Origin: Bryopsis sp. KO-2023
Lineage: Eukaryota > Chlorophyta > Ulvophyceae > Bryopsidales > Bryopsidaceae
NCBI GenBank assembly: GCA_030272585.1
Contig: BSYQ01000013.1
Span: 1,798,001 to 1,862,000 of the forward strand
Length of the DNA: 64,000 bases
Direction: 5' to 3'
Positions within the stretch are counted from its first letter, which is position 1. The number at the start of each line of letters is the position of its first letter. A program made the position numbers and the translations under genes. The notes below the pieces were generated by a model. The model was not told the DNA's origin and did not search any database. It worked only from the letters and a program-made list of their open reading frames with translations. Below are positions 36,712 through 47,700 of this stretch, one piece after another.

Positions 36712-38139
36712 ATGTTTGTGGCGCGTCATAAGCTTCAAGCTTTGGGAGTGGTGCTTGGGGTGCTAGTCGCCACGTGCGGCGGTGTTTTTGTCGCAGCGCA
36801 AGACTCCACGAACAAGAACAGCAGGGTAGAAAAAGTAGACGTCGCCATTGTAGGTGCGGGAGTTTCTGGATTGACTGCAGCGTACAAACTGGAAGAAGCA
36901 GGATACAGTGTGAAAGTACTAGAGGCACGCGATAGAATCTGTGGACGAATCGAGAACCAGCCCGTTGGCGACACCGGCTACCTCGTTGAAGGTGGAGGGC
37001 AGTGGGTTGGGCCAACACAGGACCGAGTTCTAGCTTTGATTGATACTTTGGGGCTCGAGACTTTCAAGACGCACGTGACAGGATCTGGCAGAATACGCCT
37101 GGGGGATTTTGTGACTTCTTTCGAGGATACTGACGACCCCGAAGAAGATGCGTTGGCGAAGGAACTGGACAAACTCGCGGCGAAAATACCTCTCGACAAG
37201 CCGTGGGAAGCATCGAACGCCAAGGAGCTCGATGCGACGACGGTTGAAGAATGGGTGAATGAGAACGTCAAAACGGCTGGCGGAGCCCAACTCATTAGTG
37301 ACCTCTTGACGACTTCTCTTTCGGAACCAGACGGAAGCAAAGTGTCGCTGTTGTTCATGCTGTATTGGCTTCGATCAGTGGGTGGCGCGAAGATCGCGGC
37401 GGCGTTCGAGGGAGGTGCCCAAGACTCGCGCGTGGTCGAGGGCACCGGTGCGATCTGCGACGCACTCGCGGAACGATTGAGCAAAGGAACTGTCGCTCTT
37501 GAGAGTCCTGTGACGGACATCATTCGGAGGGGAAAGAAAGGCGCCGTGATAAAGTCTGCAAAAGTGACCGTGGAGGCGAAGAGGGTGGTATTGACGTGTC
37601 AGCCGCAGAAGTGTGGAGAGATTCGGTTCAAGCCCAAGCTGCCGAGAGACAGACGGAAACTACAAAAGGCTCTGGAAAAGCAGAAGCCGAAACCTGATTC
37701 CGTCAAGCTGCAGTTCGTGTACAAGAAACCCTTTTGGCGAGACGACGGGTTGTCTGGACTTTCTGTCGGCGCTGTCGGCGTGTGCGTGGATAACTCACCT
37801 GCGGATGGGAAAATCGGGGTGATCATGTGCTTTGGAAACGCCGATTCGGAGCTGGAGGAGGAAGACTACTTGGAGGAGTTTGAGGAGATGTACGGACCGA
37901 AGGCGAGGGACCTCAAAAGCAGGATCGTGAAAGACTGGAGCAAGGATGGAGAATGGACGGCGACGTGCGTTACCAGTGTTCCCCCTGGAGTTATGACTTC
38001 GTCGTGGAAGACGATCAGGGAGCCCATTGATATCTTGCATTTCGCCGGCGCAGAAACCAGCCAAGTGTGGATGGGTTATATTGACGGGGCAGTGCGATCT
38101 GCAGAGAGAGTGGCTGAAGAAATTGCTGGTCTTCTTTGA
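36712..38139 (+). CDS. secreted-type flavin monoamine/polyamine oxidase, copy 2 (intronless)
   Basis: A single exon of 475 residues, a close paralogue of 30146-31585 in the same orientation. A signal-peptide-like start (LGVVLGVLVATCGGVFVAA) precedes VAIVGAGVSGLTAAYKLEEA, GGGQWVGPTQDRV, KLQFVYKKPFWRDDGL and HFAGAETSQVWMGYIDGAV. Long stretches are identical to copy 1, especially the C-terminal third. The region around residues 140-240 and the basic segment before the Lys motif differ most. The frame stays open for 40 codons upstream of the ATG at 36712 but has no other ATG, so 36712 is the likely start. Like copy 1 it has no intron, and it keeps CGR in place of GGR. Tandem duplication followed by divergence is the simplest reading. 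Confidence 0.9.
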   Translation: MFVARHKLQALGVVLGVLVATCGGVFVAAQDSTNKNSRVEKVDVAIVGAGVSGLTAAYKLEEAGYSVKVLEARDRICGRIENQPVGDTGYLVEGGGQWVGPTQDRVLALIDTLGLETFKTHVTGSGRIRLGDFVTSFEDTDDPEEDALAKELDKLAAKIPLDKPWEASNAKELDATTVEEWVNENVKTAGGAQLISDLLTTSLSEPDGSKVSLLFMLYWLRSVGGAKIAAAFEGGAQDSRVVEGTGAICDALAERLSKGTVALESPVTDIIRRGKKGAVIKSAKVTVEAKRVVLTCQPQKCGEIRFKPKLPRDRRKLQKALEKQKPKPDSVKLQFVYKKPFWRDDGLSGLSVGAVGVCVDNSPADGKIGVIMCFGNADSELEEEDYLEEFEEMYGPKARDLKSRIVKDWSKDGEWTATCVTSVPPGVMTSSWKTIREPIDILHFAGAETSQVWMGYIDGAVRSAERVAEEIAGLL

Positions 38140-39952
38140 TGAGGATTGATGGATCGGCGGTGTTGGGAACATTACTGATAATTCCTTTTGTTGGATTTGT
38201 GAATTATCTGGGTTATTTATATAAAATGAGAAATGAGAAATTTGCAACGAAATAGGGCTGGGATTTGGAGACGATTACATGACATTCATTTCTTAATTTT
38301 CTGAGCTTCTTTTTTTGTGAATAGCAGAGTTTTTTTGGCGAGTGTGGGATGGGCTGATTCAGTTGGGGAGTTGGTATGCAGTTTTTACAGGTAGGACTCT
38401 GGGTTTTGGTATTTGAAGGGACTTTGGTTGGAATGGGGGTCGTACTTTTTACTGTAAGAATGTGAATTGAACCAGGGAGAGGTAGATAGAGAAAGATGGA
38501 TTTAAGCCACGACATTTGAATTTTTGCATCCGTTTTTCTTTTCTTTCCTCTCGGAGGTATTGTAGACAACACAATGGAACAGGGACAACACAGCGTGAAC
38601 ACAGTGTTACAGAGAAGCCCCTATTAATTCTTGAGTGCCGAATATATACCAACACCGGAGGCACAATCTGTGCTGCAACCACCTCACTTCATTCTTGGGT
38701 TCACGACAGAGGGGAGTTTGCATGCTGTTTGCAATGCCCTGTGGCTAAATGGAGTTGTTCTTATGGTTCCTTTCTAAAGGATGTTTGTAGTCCGGTCAGA
38801 TGAACCCCGCGCATGGGCTGTTATGTTATCTTCCAAAATTTTCATGAGAGTGTCGTGGTTGGGGTGCTGGTCCGCAAGCCAGCCCCTTGCCTCCATCAGT
38901 GAATGAAATTGAAAACATACCTGTAACCACAGTTAAAAGTTATGACGAACAAATGCACAATCATTTTGACATTATTTTGTTTCTCCTTCTTCCCCCCCCC
39001 CCCGCCTTTCCCTGAAAAAACCAAAGAGGATTGCAGATTTCTTTTTTAATAATACCTGCTCATGGGTTTTCGCCATCCCTCCTGTGAGAATCTAATCGGT
39101 GCATGCAGGACCCCCCCCCCCCCCCCCACAAAACAAAGAAAAAAAACCACCGAATCAACTTCCCCCACCATATGCCATATCCTCATTGGCACCCCCACCC
39201 CACCTTCTAATCTTTGACAACAGCCACTTCTGCTGAAATCACAAATTCAAAATTTCACTCAACTTTCATCATCATTCTCTAAACTTATTTGCCCGATATC
39301 AGGCGTAACCCCCTCCCCCCTGTTGTAATGATGGCAAGACGGATTTAAAAAAAATGATTTAAAGAAAAAAAGAGGAAAAGAAAAAAAGACCTGGCTCCAC
39401 CCAGTGACAAAGAGCGACATTGATAAATATATATTTTCTCACCCAGAAAAAGGAAACATAAAAAAAAGCCCCCCCCCCCCCCTCCTACAATCAACTCAAT
39501 ACTTTTGGATATCCGCCTGCGTCGAATACATACAAGTCTTGGTGCTTATAACAAAACAACTTTCGCTCTATCGAAACTGTCCTAATTTCTTGAACCCTTT
39601 CCCCCCTCCCCTCCCTTTCCACAAATTGAAAACGAAAAAAAAACAAAAAAAACAGTGATATTTCCAGGCGAAACCCATCATTCATCACTGCTCAAATTCA
39701 CACACTGTACATCAAGTTCCAAGCTTTTTTCTCTTTCCTTTTAACTTTTTTTTTTTCGTAACTTTTTGGTTTTGCTCTATCTTTTTTTTTGGTATTTTCT
39801 GGCGCTTTTTCCCCTGCCCCTCCCGCTGCTGTGTCCCGAAACACCACACTCTACGAAGCAGGAGCAAAAAATCACCATCCATATCCATATCCATCCATCT
39901 TCTCGACCCCTGCAAAAACCCGGTCAACACACACCCAGTAGGCCCCGTCCCG
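38140..39952. other. convergent intergenic region
   Basis: This lies between the second amine oxidase stop codon and the bZIP gene stop codon. It holds C-rich homopolymer runs (about 38994-39003, 39111-39127 and 39471-39482) and no family-matched frame. Both 3' UTRs are expected here. Confidence 0.45.
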
Positions 39953-42900
39953 TCACTGCTCGTCGGCATTCACATCATTGCCCCCTCCGACTGGCTGATC
40001 TGGTTGTTGATTCAGTGAGGTTTGCCCATCAGGAAAGGTGCCCACTCGAAACGGGGTGGCTTGGAAAAGGGTGACCCCTTGGGGTCGAAAAGGGTCGGGG
40101 GCCCCCACGACGATGGGCACGATCGGTGGGGTTTCTGTGGGAGGCAAAACGGAGATGTCTTCCCCGAGCTCGGACGCCACTGCCGAGGCGACTGCCAAGA
40201 GGTCAGGTTTGATGGGGTAAGCTTGCACCATGAGTCTGGCCACCTGAAGGGGCTCCAGAACCTGCCGAATTGGAAGGGGAAAAAAATAAAAAAATAATAA
40301 AGAAAATTATCACAGGTAGAATATATTGGGAAGGGAAAAAAACAGGTTGGAAACTGGGTAATGATCTGAAGCAGCTGCAGGCAGTAGCAAAGAAAAAACA
40401 TCGAAAGCACACATTTCCACACAGGGAAAAATTAAAGGGAAAAGCTGAGTGGAATCGGAGCTGAAGCTTTTCGACCACGTTCGGGGGGAATGGTTACCTT
40501 TTTGATTGTGGTGCAAACAAAGTCCAGCATGGCGTTGTGTTCTGCTCGCAGAATTTCCTTCAGACGAACCACCGCCTGGTTGGCTTTCAAATACTCCAAA
40601 GTGATCTTATGTCCGACCTGAACACAGACCCAACCTTTCACTCAGCAACCAGGGAGATCCAGGAGTTTTCAAAACAACAAAAAAGAACAGGCCATTGCAC
40701 CAGGCAATTTTCAGCGACATCACAACCCATTGGAGATAATTTCGTCCAACGGAAATTTGTGCTGGGTTTAGTATTTCGTGGAACCGTTCATCGACAGGCA
40801 CTATGTTCCAAAAATAATTAAAAAAACTGAAAAAAAAAACTGGAAAAAAAACACCAGCATTAAGACTGATTTATTGTTAATTTACCGTTGAGCTGGGCAA
40901 AGATGTCTGGATGGTAAGATTCAATTTCCTTCGCTCCTCGACTAATTGTTGGAGTTTTCTTAAGAGGATCCTTCTCAGTTGCATGACTTCGACCTTCTGG
41001 TCCCTCGTCATGTCAAGTGTTGCCTGTTTGCACAAAAACAGATTTCTTTTTTTTTAATTCACAATTAAAAATTACCGCTTTCTTTGACTTTCCTTCAAAA
41101 CCCTGATCTTTGCTTTGCCTGGATATAACCAGTATCAACACAGTCAACCCAGATTTTTTTGGAAATTATGTTTTGGAGAGTGGCAAAACACTCGAGGTTT
41201 TCCATTTTGTTTTCTTTTTTTGATTCTACTTGATTTATTTGAACTTTTAGAAACAAAAATAAAAAAGGGGGGGGGGGGGGTTGCTCCTACCGTAATCGTT
41301 TTCCACCGCTTCAATTCCTCCCCTTCCGACATGTGATACTGTCGGGCATGCCAAACTTTGCTGGATATCGGATTCAAGATCGAAAATCGCATGCACACCA
41401 AGCAGATCTCGTTGGTGAGCCGTTCGATGCGTCCCAAAGCTCCAGGGTTGTTGGAATTGGCATCCACCAGAGCCGCCGATATCTCAGTGACGTAAGTCTG
41501 GAGGGAAAAAAACAAAAGCAAAAGAAAACGATAGTCAGAAGCAACTCCACCGTCATTCAGGCATGCCACATGCCAGACTGGGCGGTTAAAAAAAAACACA
41601 AGTCATGTGCTCAACTCGATTCTTCTTTTTGTTATTATATAAATACTTAATGAAAATTTGAAAATGTGTGTAACTGGAATCATATGACAAAAAAAAGAAG
41701 AGAAATTGATTTTATCGTGTTTTCTCTCCGTCTGTATGGAGATCTGCATTTCCCCTCAAAAAAAATGAAAAAAAAAAAATAACTCAAACACATCATGGGT
41801 GAAAAAGTTTTTATTGTTGAAATTCTTTCTTTGAATTGAATCACCACAATTCAGGATTTGTACATAAAGACAGACTGACCTGCCAAAGTTGCATGACCTC
41901 CTCAGGTGACATTTTTTTGAGCATTTCACAAGTAATTTTGACGGGCTGGCCCTTGAGGGCCGTCAGTGTAATGGTGCACGATTTTTCCCCATCTTCTTTA
42001 CCCCCCAGATCCAGAATTCTGTTTTCGTCTTGCATCACATGAATTTGCTCGTCCCTCATTGCTAGCACCTGCCGAGAAATACACCCAGGTCCTCAATTAA
42101 CACAAACAATAACTCCACAAGAACACAAATATGTTCATGCATTTTGCGACCCCCCTCCCTCTCCCAAAAACCTATGTGGATAAGAGATTTCCCCTTAGAA
42201 AAAGGTGAGATTTAAAGGAAAAAAATTACCTTTTCGAGGATGCGATTCTGGCTTTGTCGTGCCGAATTCTCGAATTCCAGGGCATCCACTTTAGCTTTCA
42301 AATCTTCGATCTGAGTGTGTAGATCCTGCACCTTCGCTTTCTGGCGTTCCCGGAATCGTCGCTGGGCCAATCGGTTTTTCTCTTGAATGACCTTCTGTTT
42401 CGTTTCGGCCGAAGCATCCAGTTCGGCCGGCACGCTTTTCCTTCTGCGAGTTCCGCTGGTCGAACCTGGTGAGAGAGCCAGGAGCAATTAAATAAAACTT
42501 TTAAAAAACAAAACAAATAAAACGATGCCTTTTTCCCAGACATTTCCTTCTCCCAGTTGGCAGATTCATCAAAGCACTATCAAATATTTCTGTATTAAAC
42601 GGATTGAATGGCTGCTGTTGTTTGAAGCATCTCTGGGTAAATGGCCTGAGCTGATGCCCCATTTTTTATTTTTTTTGGCACATTTTGGTGAAGCCAGATT
42701 GTGTTGACCTCTGATTAGGATGATGTAAAAAACCATTGGAGGAAGCCCCTGACGTGGGGTAGCGCTGGTCCCCATGACAGACGCTGGAGCACCAAGAGCG
42801 AGCAACGACAAACAACGCGACAAATTATTTTAATTCACCCACCTGATTCCGCTGAGCTTTTCCCTCGCAACGCCACTTCGTCGCCAGCCTGGTAGGAGAA

Positions 42901-43185
42901 CCTCTGGGCGGGGTTGGGCGGATTCTCAGCGGGCCCCGCGACGAGATTCGTTTGGAAAGCCGTCGAATACCCCACGTTGCCTTCGCGTTTTGCCTCGCTG
43001 GCCTCCATTCCTTGCTGCAGATCCGCCACCGTTCTGGGTGCCGAAAAGATGTTTCCTCCGTTGAACGACATCGGATAATCTCCGAACTGGTCGTGCAGGA
43101 CACCGTCGACGACTGGTAACGCTGAGGTAACCGAATTCTCCAAGTCACGCCTTCCGAATCGAACACCGCTGTCGCTTCTTTCCAT
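39953..43185 (-). CDS. bZIP transcription factor
   Basis: Exons on the minus strand: 43185-42843, 42465-42230, 42068-41880, 41497-41291, 41023-40886, 40617-40498 and 40261-39953. They encode 513 residues in consistent phase. The basic region KNRLAQRRFRERQKAK carries the invariant Asn145-x7-Arg153 pattern. A leucine-zipper-like coiled coil follows and continues into the next exon. Downstream are further helical blocks (MSPEEVMQLWQ, RIERLTNEICLVCMRFS, VMQLRRILLRKLQQL, EHNAMLDFVCTTIKK, LQVARLMVQAYPIKPDLLAVAS), then a Pro/Gln-rich tail. The protein should be a nuclear, dimeric DNA-binding factor. The QRRFRERQK basic region is of the AP-1/Yap-like kind. I do not recognise a named plant subgroup. 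The C-terminal helical blocks may form a ligand- or partner-binding domain. Confidence 0.87.
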
Positions 43186-44146
43186 CCGTTGGTGTTGTCA
43201 CGCCCCCCCCCAAACTGCAAGCAGACAATGCCAAAAACATCGCTCGAAACAACGAAAGAAGTCACGTCAAGGCCAATCCGCGACGCATCCACCGAGAAGC
43301 TAGCGGAGCGGAGCGAAGCTAGCTTCACACTTTCCCCATGTTAACACTTCCTATCGCACACCATCAACGAGCCCGGAGGGCTCATCGTTGCGACAAAAAC
43401 AAACATTTTTTTCCGTTGTCTTCGCGCTTCGAATCACGAACAGCGAAACAACGACGCACCTCGCAAATCCCGTCGCTAGGTGGCTCTGTTTTCCCTGTCT
43501 CGTGTTTCTTTACGACGCTTTTCTAGATTGCTTTTCTTTTTGTCAGTATTGCTTGCCCTCGCGAAAGCCCGTCTCAACACATCGCGCTTTCAAAAATTGG
43601 ACAGAAACTTTTTTTCCGCCAGCCCAAGTTGCAAGCATACCGCTAACACCAACGTCATGGCAACGTTGCTATGTTGCACTCTCAAGCAATCGAACAGGAT
43701 TACGAGAGGTTCAACTAACCGCACCACACGCTGACTAGTCATTACATAATATCAACGAACCAGCATGGTTCGTACGAACTCATGAGGTTATTCAAAACCA
43801 GGAAAACGCAGCGAGATAATTCACCAACGCCGAAAACTGAATTCAGGAATCAGGAATCAGGAATCAGAACAATGAATTGTCCCTCCCACCACAAGGCATG
43901 ACAGAATGTAAAAAGTTGTACTCAGAACTGAACATCTATCTGTTACGGATTTTGTTCACTGTGGGAGACCATCTTCCGATCAATATGAATGAATGAATGT
44001 TTAATTTACATTAGGCAAACTTGCCCAACGAACAAACAAACAAACATCAAATAACGAAGGCCAACGAAGGCCGTCCCCAACGAGGTGATTTAGCCCCTTC
44101 TGATCAATATATATATATATATATATCCAGGGCCTGAAAATCGACG
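43186..44146. other. intergenic between bZIP gene and tRNA-like gene
   Basis: The region upstream of the bZIP start codon; its promoter and leader should lie here. A short direct repeat of the AATCAGGAATCAGG type lies near 43852-43868. TA repeats run just before the tRNA-like gene at about 44105-44126. No coding frame is convincing. Confidence 0.4.
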
Positions 44147-44244
44147 GGATGGGTAGTTCAGTTTGGTCAGAACATCGTAGTGATCACATCTCAAATTTGA
44201 GTTTGAGGCCGCGAAGGTCGTGGGTTCGACTCCCACTCCGTCCC
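44147..44244 (+). tRNA. tRNA-like gene with intron, anticodon possibly GAT (Ile)
   Basis: The cloverleaf can be drawn. The acceptor GGATGGG (44147-44153) pairs with TCCGTCC (44237-44243) using two G-T wobbles. The D stem is GTTC/GAAC, and the T arm GTGGG-TTCGACT-CCCAC contains a perfect B box. The A box TAGTTCAGTTTGG is acceptable. The anticodon stem TCGT/GCGA has an A-C mismatch at its base, and placing U33 gives anticodon GAT. An insert of about 23 nt then follows at the canonical intron position. A eukaryotic nuclear tRNA-Ile normally reads AAT or TAT, and the discriminator here is C rather than A, so the isotype is uncertain and a pseudogene is possible. Confidence 0.6.
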
Positions 44245-44697
44245 TGTTTTCCAAAAGGCTTTGACAAGAGAGTAAATGATTTTTTGAAGAGAATACACGT
44301 TTTTTCCTTCAGAACAAGAAGAAACTTCCCCACCCTCCGGACTTCAAATGCATCTCAGGCACACTCCAAACCTCAGTCTTTTTCCTCTGGTGGTGGAGGT
44401 GTCCCCAAAGAGCCAAAACAACTTTCATGTAGTTAGCTTGGTTTAGTGATGTTTCATTTTATTCTAAGTCATTTTATTTTCTGAAGGGGGGCGGGAGTTT
44501 CCTTTTGAACGAAATTGGAGGCATACTCCTTCCCGAACGCCACCACCCCACTGTTTGACTTGTGCAAGAAATCTGTTATAGATTTACACACCTCTTTGGC
44601 CAGCCACAGCAACCCGTCGTTGTATCTTGGCCTTTTTCTGTAAAATGTTTTGTGTCTACAACAGTCCTTTTCAGAAAGATATTAAAAAAATAAATAG

Positions 44698-44792
44698 GGG
44701 ATGGAGTGGGAGTTGAACCCACGACCTTCGCGATATGTCGACCTGTGAGTCGTGATCAATGCGATGTTCTGACCAAACTGAACTACCCATCC
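44698..44792 (-). tRNA. tRNA-like gene with intron, inverted partner of the copy at 44147
   Basis: On the minus strand the acceptor GGATGGG pairs with TCCATCC. The D arm is identical to the partner and the T arm is GTGGG-TTCAACT-CCCAC. The anticodon stem TCGC/GCGA is better paired than in the partner. Reading U33 gives the same GAT anticodon, followed by a shorter, unrelated intron of about 20 nt. Twenty or more bases before the gene (CCAGGGCCTGAAAATCGACG) are also identical to the partner, so the two arose by an inverted duplication. Confidence 0.62.
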
Positions 44793-47700
44793 CGTCGATT
44801 TTCAGGCCCTGGATATGTATATATCTGCAAAAGATGGATGTTCAGCTCAGCTTAAACTTCCTTTACACTTGTCCAGTTTTCTGAAACCAAAACAACACAC
44901 TTCCTCTCCTCACTCCACCTTAACTCACAACTTTCCTCCATTATCATTCACCACAAGCCCTGAGTAAACTTTGACTTCTTAACGAGAAGCTGTATCAACT
45001 CCAGCTAATCATAGGAAGCTAATTTCTCGTAGACTCTACGAGAAATTTCAGATTTCAGATTTCAGATTTCGGAAATCTGACTCCAAAAGTTTCAGAAAGT
45101 ATTTTTCCTGACTGACTTTCTGACCTTCTAGTTCAGTCACACATGCGTTGTACAACACCCTTCTCCATTCTTATGGGTTCTACAGCATCTGTTTGAAACG
45201 TGCTTTCCAAAACTGAAATGAAATCATGACAGCAGCGATACCCAACAGTATGTTTCTGCCGAAGACAGAGATTGCACGAATTCTGAATGTGTTTTTTTAA
45301 TATTCGAAACACCCAAAAAGGATACTTGTAAAACCTGACGAAACCCTTATTTTTTTTATATAATACAGAATTTTAGATTCTTCCCTGGGCAATATCATAA
45401 AAAACAACAACAAGTACATCGTTGAGCATCAAACTGCACTGTGGGAGAATGTGAAAATGAAACTAGGGTTGGATTAGTGGCTTGTGGGAGGTCGCATTAA
45501 AAGAGAGAAGAAAAAAAAATCAAATGTTTTTAATCGGAGTGATGCGCTGCAAAGAACAGCCAAATGAAATATGATCATTTTTGTTGAAAAAAAAAGGGAC
45601 AAATATTCTACAATTCCCTGTGCACGTAAAGACGCTTCAAAATTGTTTTGCCACAACATGCCGCATCCTGTGAAAAAAACCCACTCAGTGGAATCCACTT
45701 CACAATGTAATTGATGTTTGTTTGTTTGGAATCCACTTCTATTTTGAGATTCTGCAGTTATCGAACGACATGCTAGCAGATTTATTTATGGTTCTAAAAA
45801 GAAAAATTGGCAGAAACTATATATATACTAAGTATATATACATATAGTTGGAATGGAGATCTCCATGTTCTCTAGAGAACACTCGAAACCGAATATGCAC
45901 AGAGGAAGGACGAGACTTCAGTTGGGAAATCTGGGTGTGGTTCGGGCGTGAATGCAGGAAGCCGCCACCTTGTGGAGAGAGAGATTGCTTGGTTTTGTTT
46001 TACAATTTGATACGTATTCGTCTGGCCATCGCCCCACCATTTGGTTTCGAAAGAAGAATAAAGAAAAGAAGTTGAATGAACGACATCCATCGACGCAAAG
46101 ATGTTGTGTTGGCACTCAACGAAGCTCCATTGGGGGCTTGACGGATAAAACATTCCCAGAAGATGAAAACAAAACCCCAAATTAGAAAAAAAACCATCCC
46201 CACGGATAAAAGATTCCAAAACTGAAGAAAGCGCAGCGACCCATCTTCCTAGACGCTGTTTCTTTGGTGAAGGAGGCCAAAAGGAGTTTCAGAAATCGGG
46301 GATAATTCAATATTTAGACTTGAGTCTGGTGTGGACAGTGTGGTGAAAAAGAGAGAATCGGGAATACATGGGAAAGTTTGAGTAGAGAAAATGAGACTGA
46401 TTGGGACGCGAGGGTGTTTGCGGCTGAGTGGCCGAGTTGTGATAACGGGAGCAACTTGTGGTGGAAATGTGTTGAGGAATTGTGGCTGGGAATTCGAGAA
46501 GGAAAGAGAGAACGATACTTAAAGGAACTGTGGTTGTTGTAAGGACGCCTTATTTGTTCTGCGTTAACGGAGCGACTCGTTTGCGAACGTTTTATTCTGT
46601 TCTTTCACTTCAGTCTCAAACTCTACTCCACAACAGCATCAGCCCGAGTGGAAAGGGGTCATCTTGGTGGCGGCCAAAATGGCGGCGGAGCTGGCGTGTG
46701 CATGTAGCTTCCCACGTTTGGTGATGACTCGCCAGCCGCTCGTTTCGAAATGAAAAACTCCTTCAAAAAGATGTGAACTGTGTAACTCCCAGCCAGGGGC
46801 CATTCTCTTGATTGAACAGGCCAAAAAAGATATCCCACCCACCCACCACAACATAAAAAAAAGGAGATAAAAATATTCCAGAACAAGCAAAGACACAAAA
46901 CGACAACAAGTTGTAAAAAGAGTCTCAGGGTCCACAGTCCCACACACCACACCACAGTCACGATTCCAATAAGGGGTTCTGCTTTTTTCTTTTTCTTTTT
47001 CATTTTCCATTTTTTTCAATGATAAAAATGCTCTCTGAAATGGATGGTGTGGAGAATGGCAAAAATCAAACAAAGCTGGGGCCTCATGCATTCTTAATCA
47101 CTTGGAAGTACATCCAAAACAGGCGAGCAACAGGTAGTATATATAAAAAAAAAGAAGTAAAGAAAAGAAGTAAAAAAAAAAATCAAAGTCTTGTATCTAG
47201 AATAAAAGGGAAAAACAAAAGAGAGAGAACGAGAAAAAAACACACACAAAAAAATAGCGAGGGGATGCCGAATCCCCTCCTTTTTTTCTTTAGTTCAGCG
47301 TGCCTTCAAATTGCCAGTTTGCAATGCACACTTCCACTTGAACTTGCCTAAGCTTAGACGAAAAACTAAGCAAAACTAGAGGTACCCAAACCGTACCCAT
47401 TCCAATCAAATCCAATTCACATATACCCACCATCAAAACCCATACATTTTTTCCTTTTCTTTTTTGAAATATATATACATATATATATTTCTTCGGTCAC
47501 TGCATCATGTGTGGCTATATGCAGAACCCCCCAAAAAATTTCTCATTCTTGTAAAAAAAAAGAAAAGAAAAGAAAACACTTTTCTTTTCTTTTTTTTCTC
47601 TTGCGAATTGAACGCTGTTGCTTTTCCCCCAGACCTAGTAGGAGTTGCTGCAATCCACATTTTTTTTTCCACATTTTTTTCTTTTGCAGAAATTAACTTT

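Noticed and set aside
40640-40800. Possible extra bZIP exon on the minus strand
   Set aside because: The peptide looks plausible but needs phase-1 entry, while the flanking exons are both phase 0 and join directly at family-like length.
44149-44436. 95-codon frame over the plus-strand tRNA-like gene
   Set aside because: The sequence is explained by the tRNA cloverleaf and its B box; the frame has no other support.
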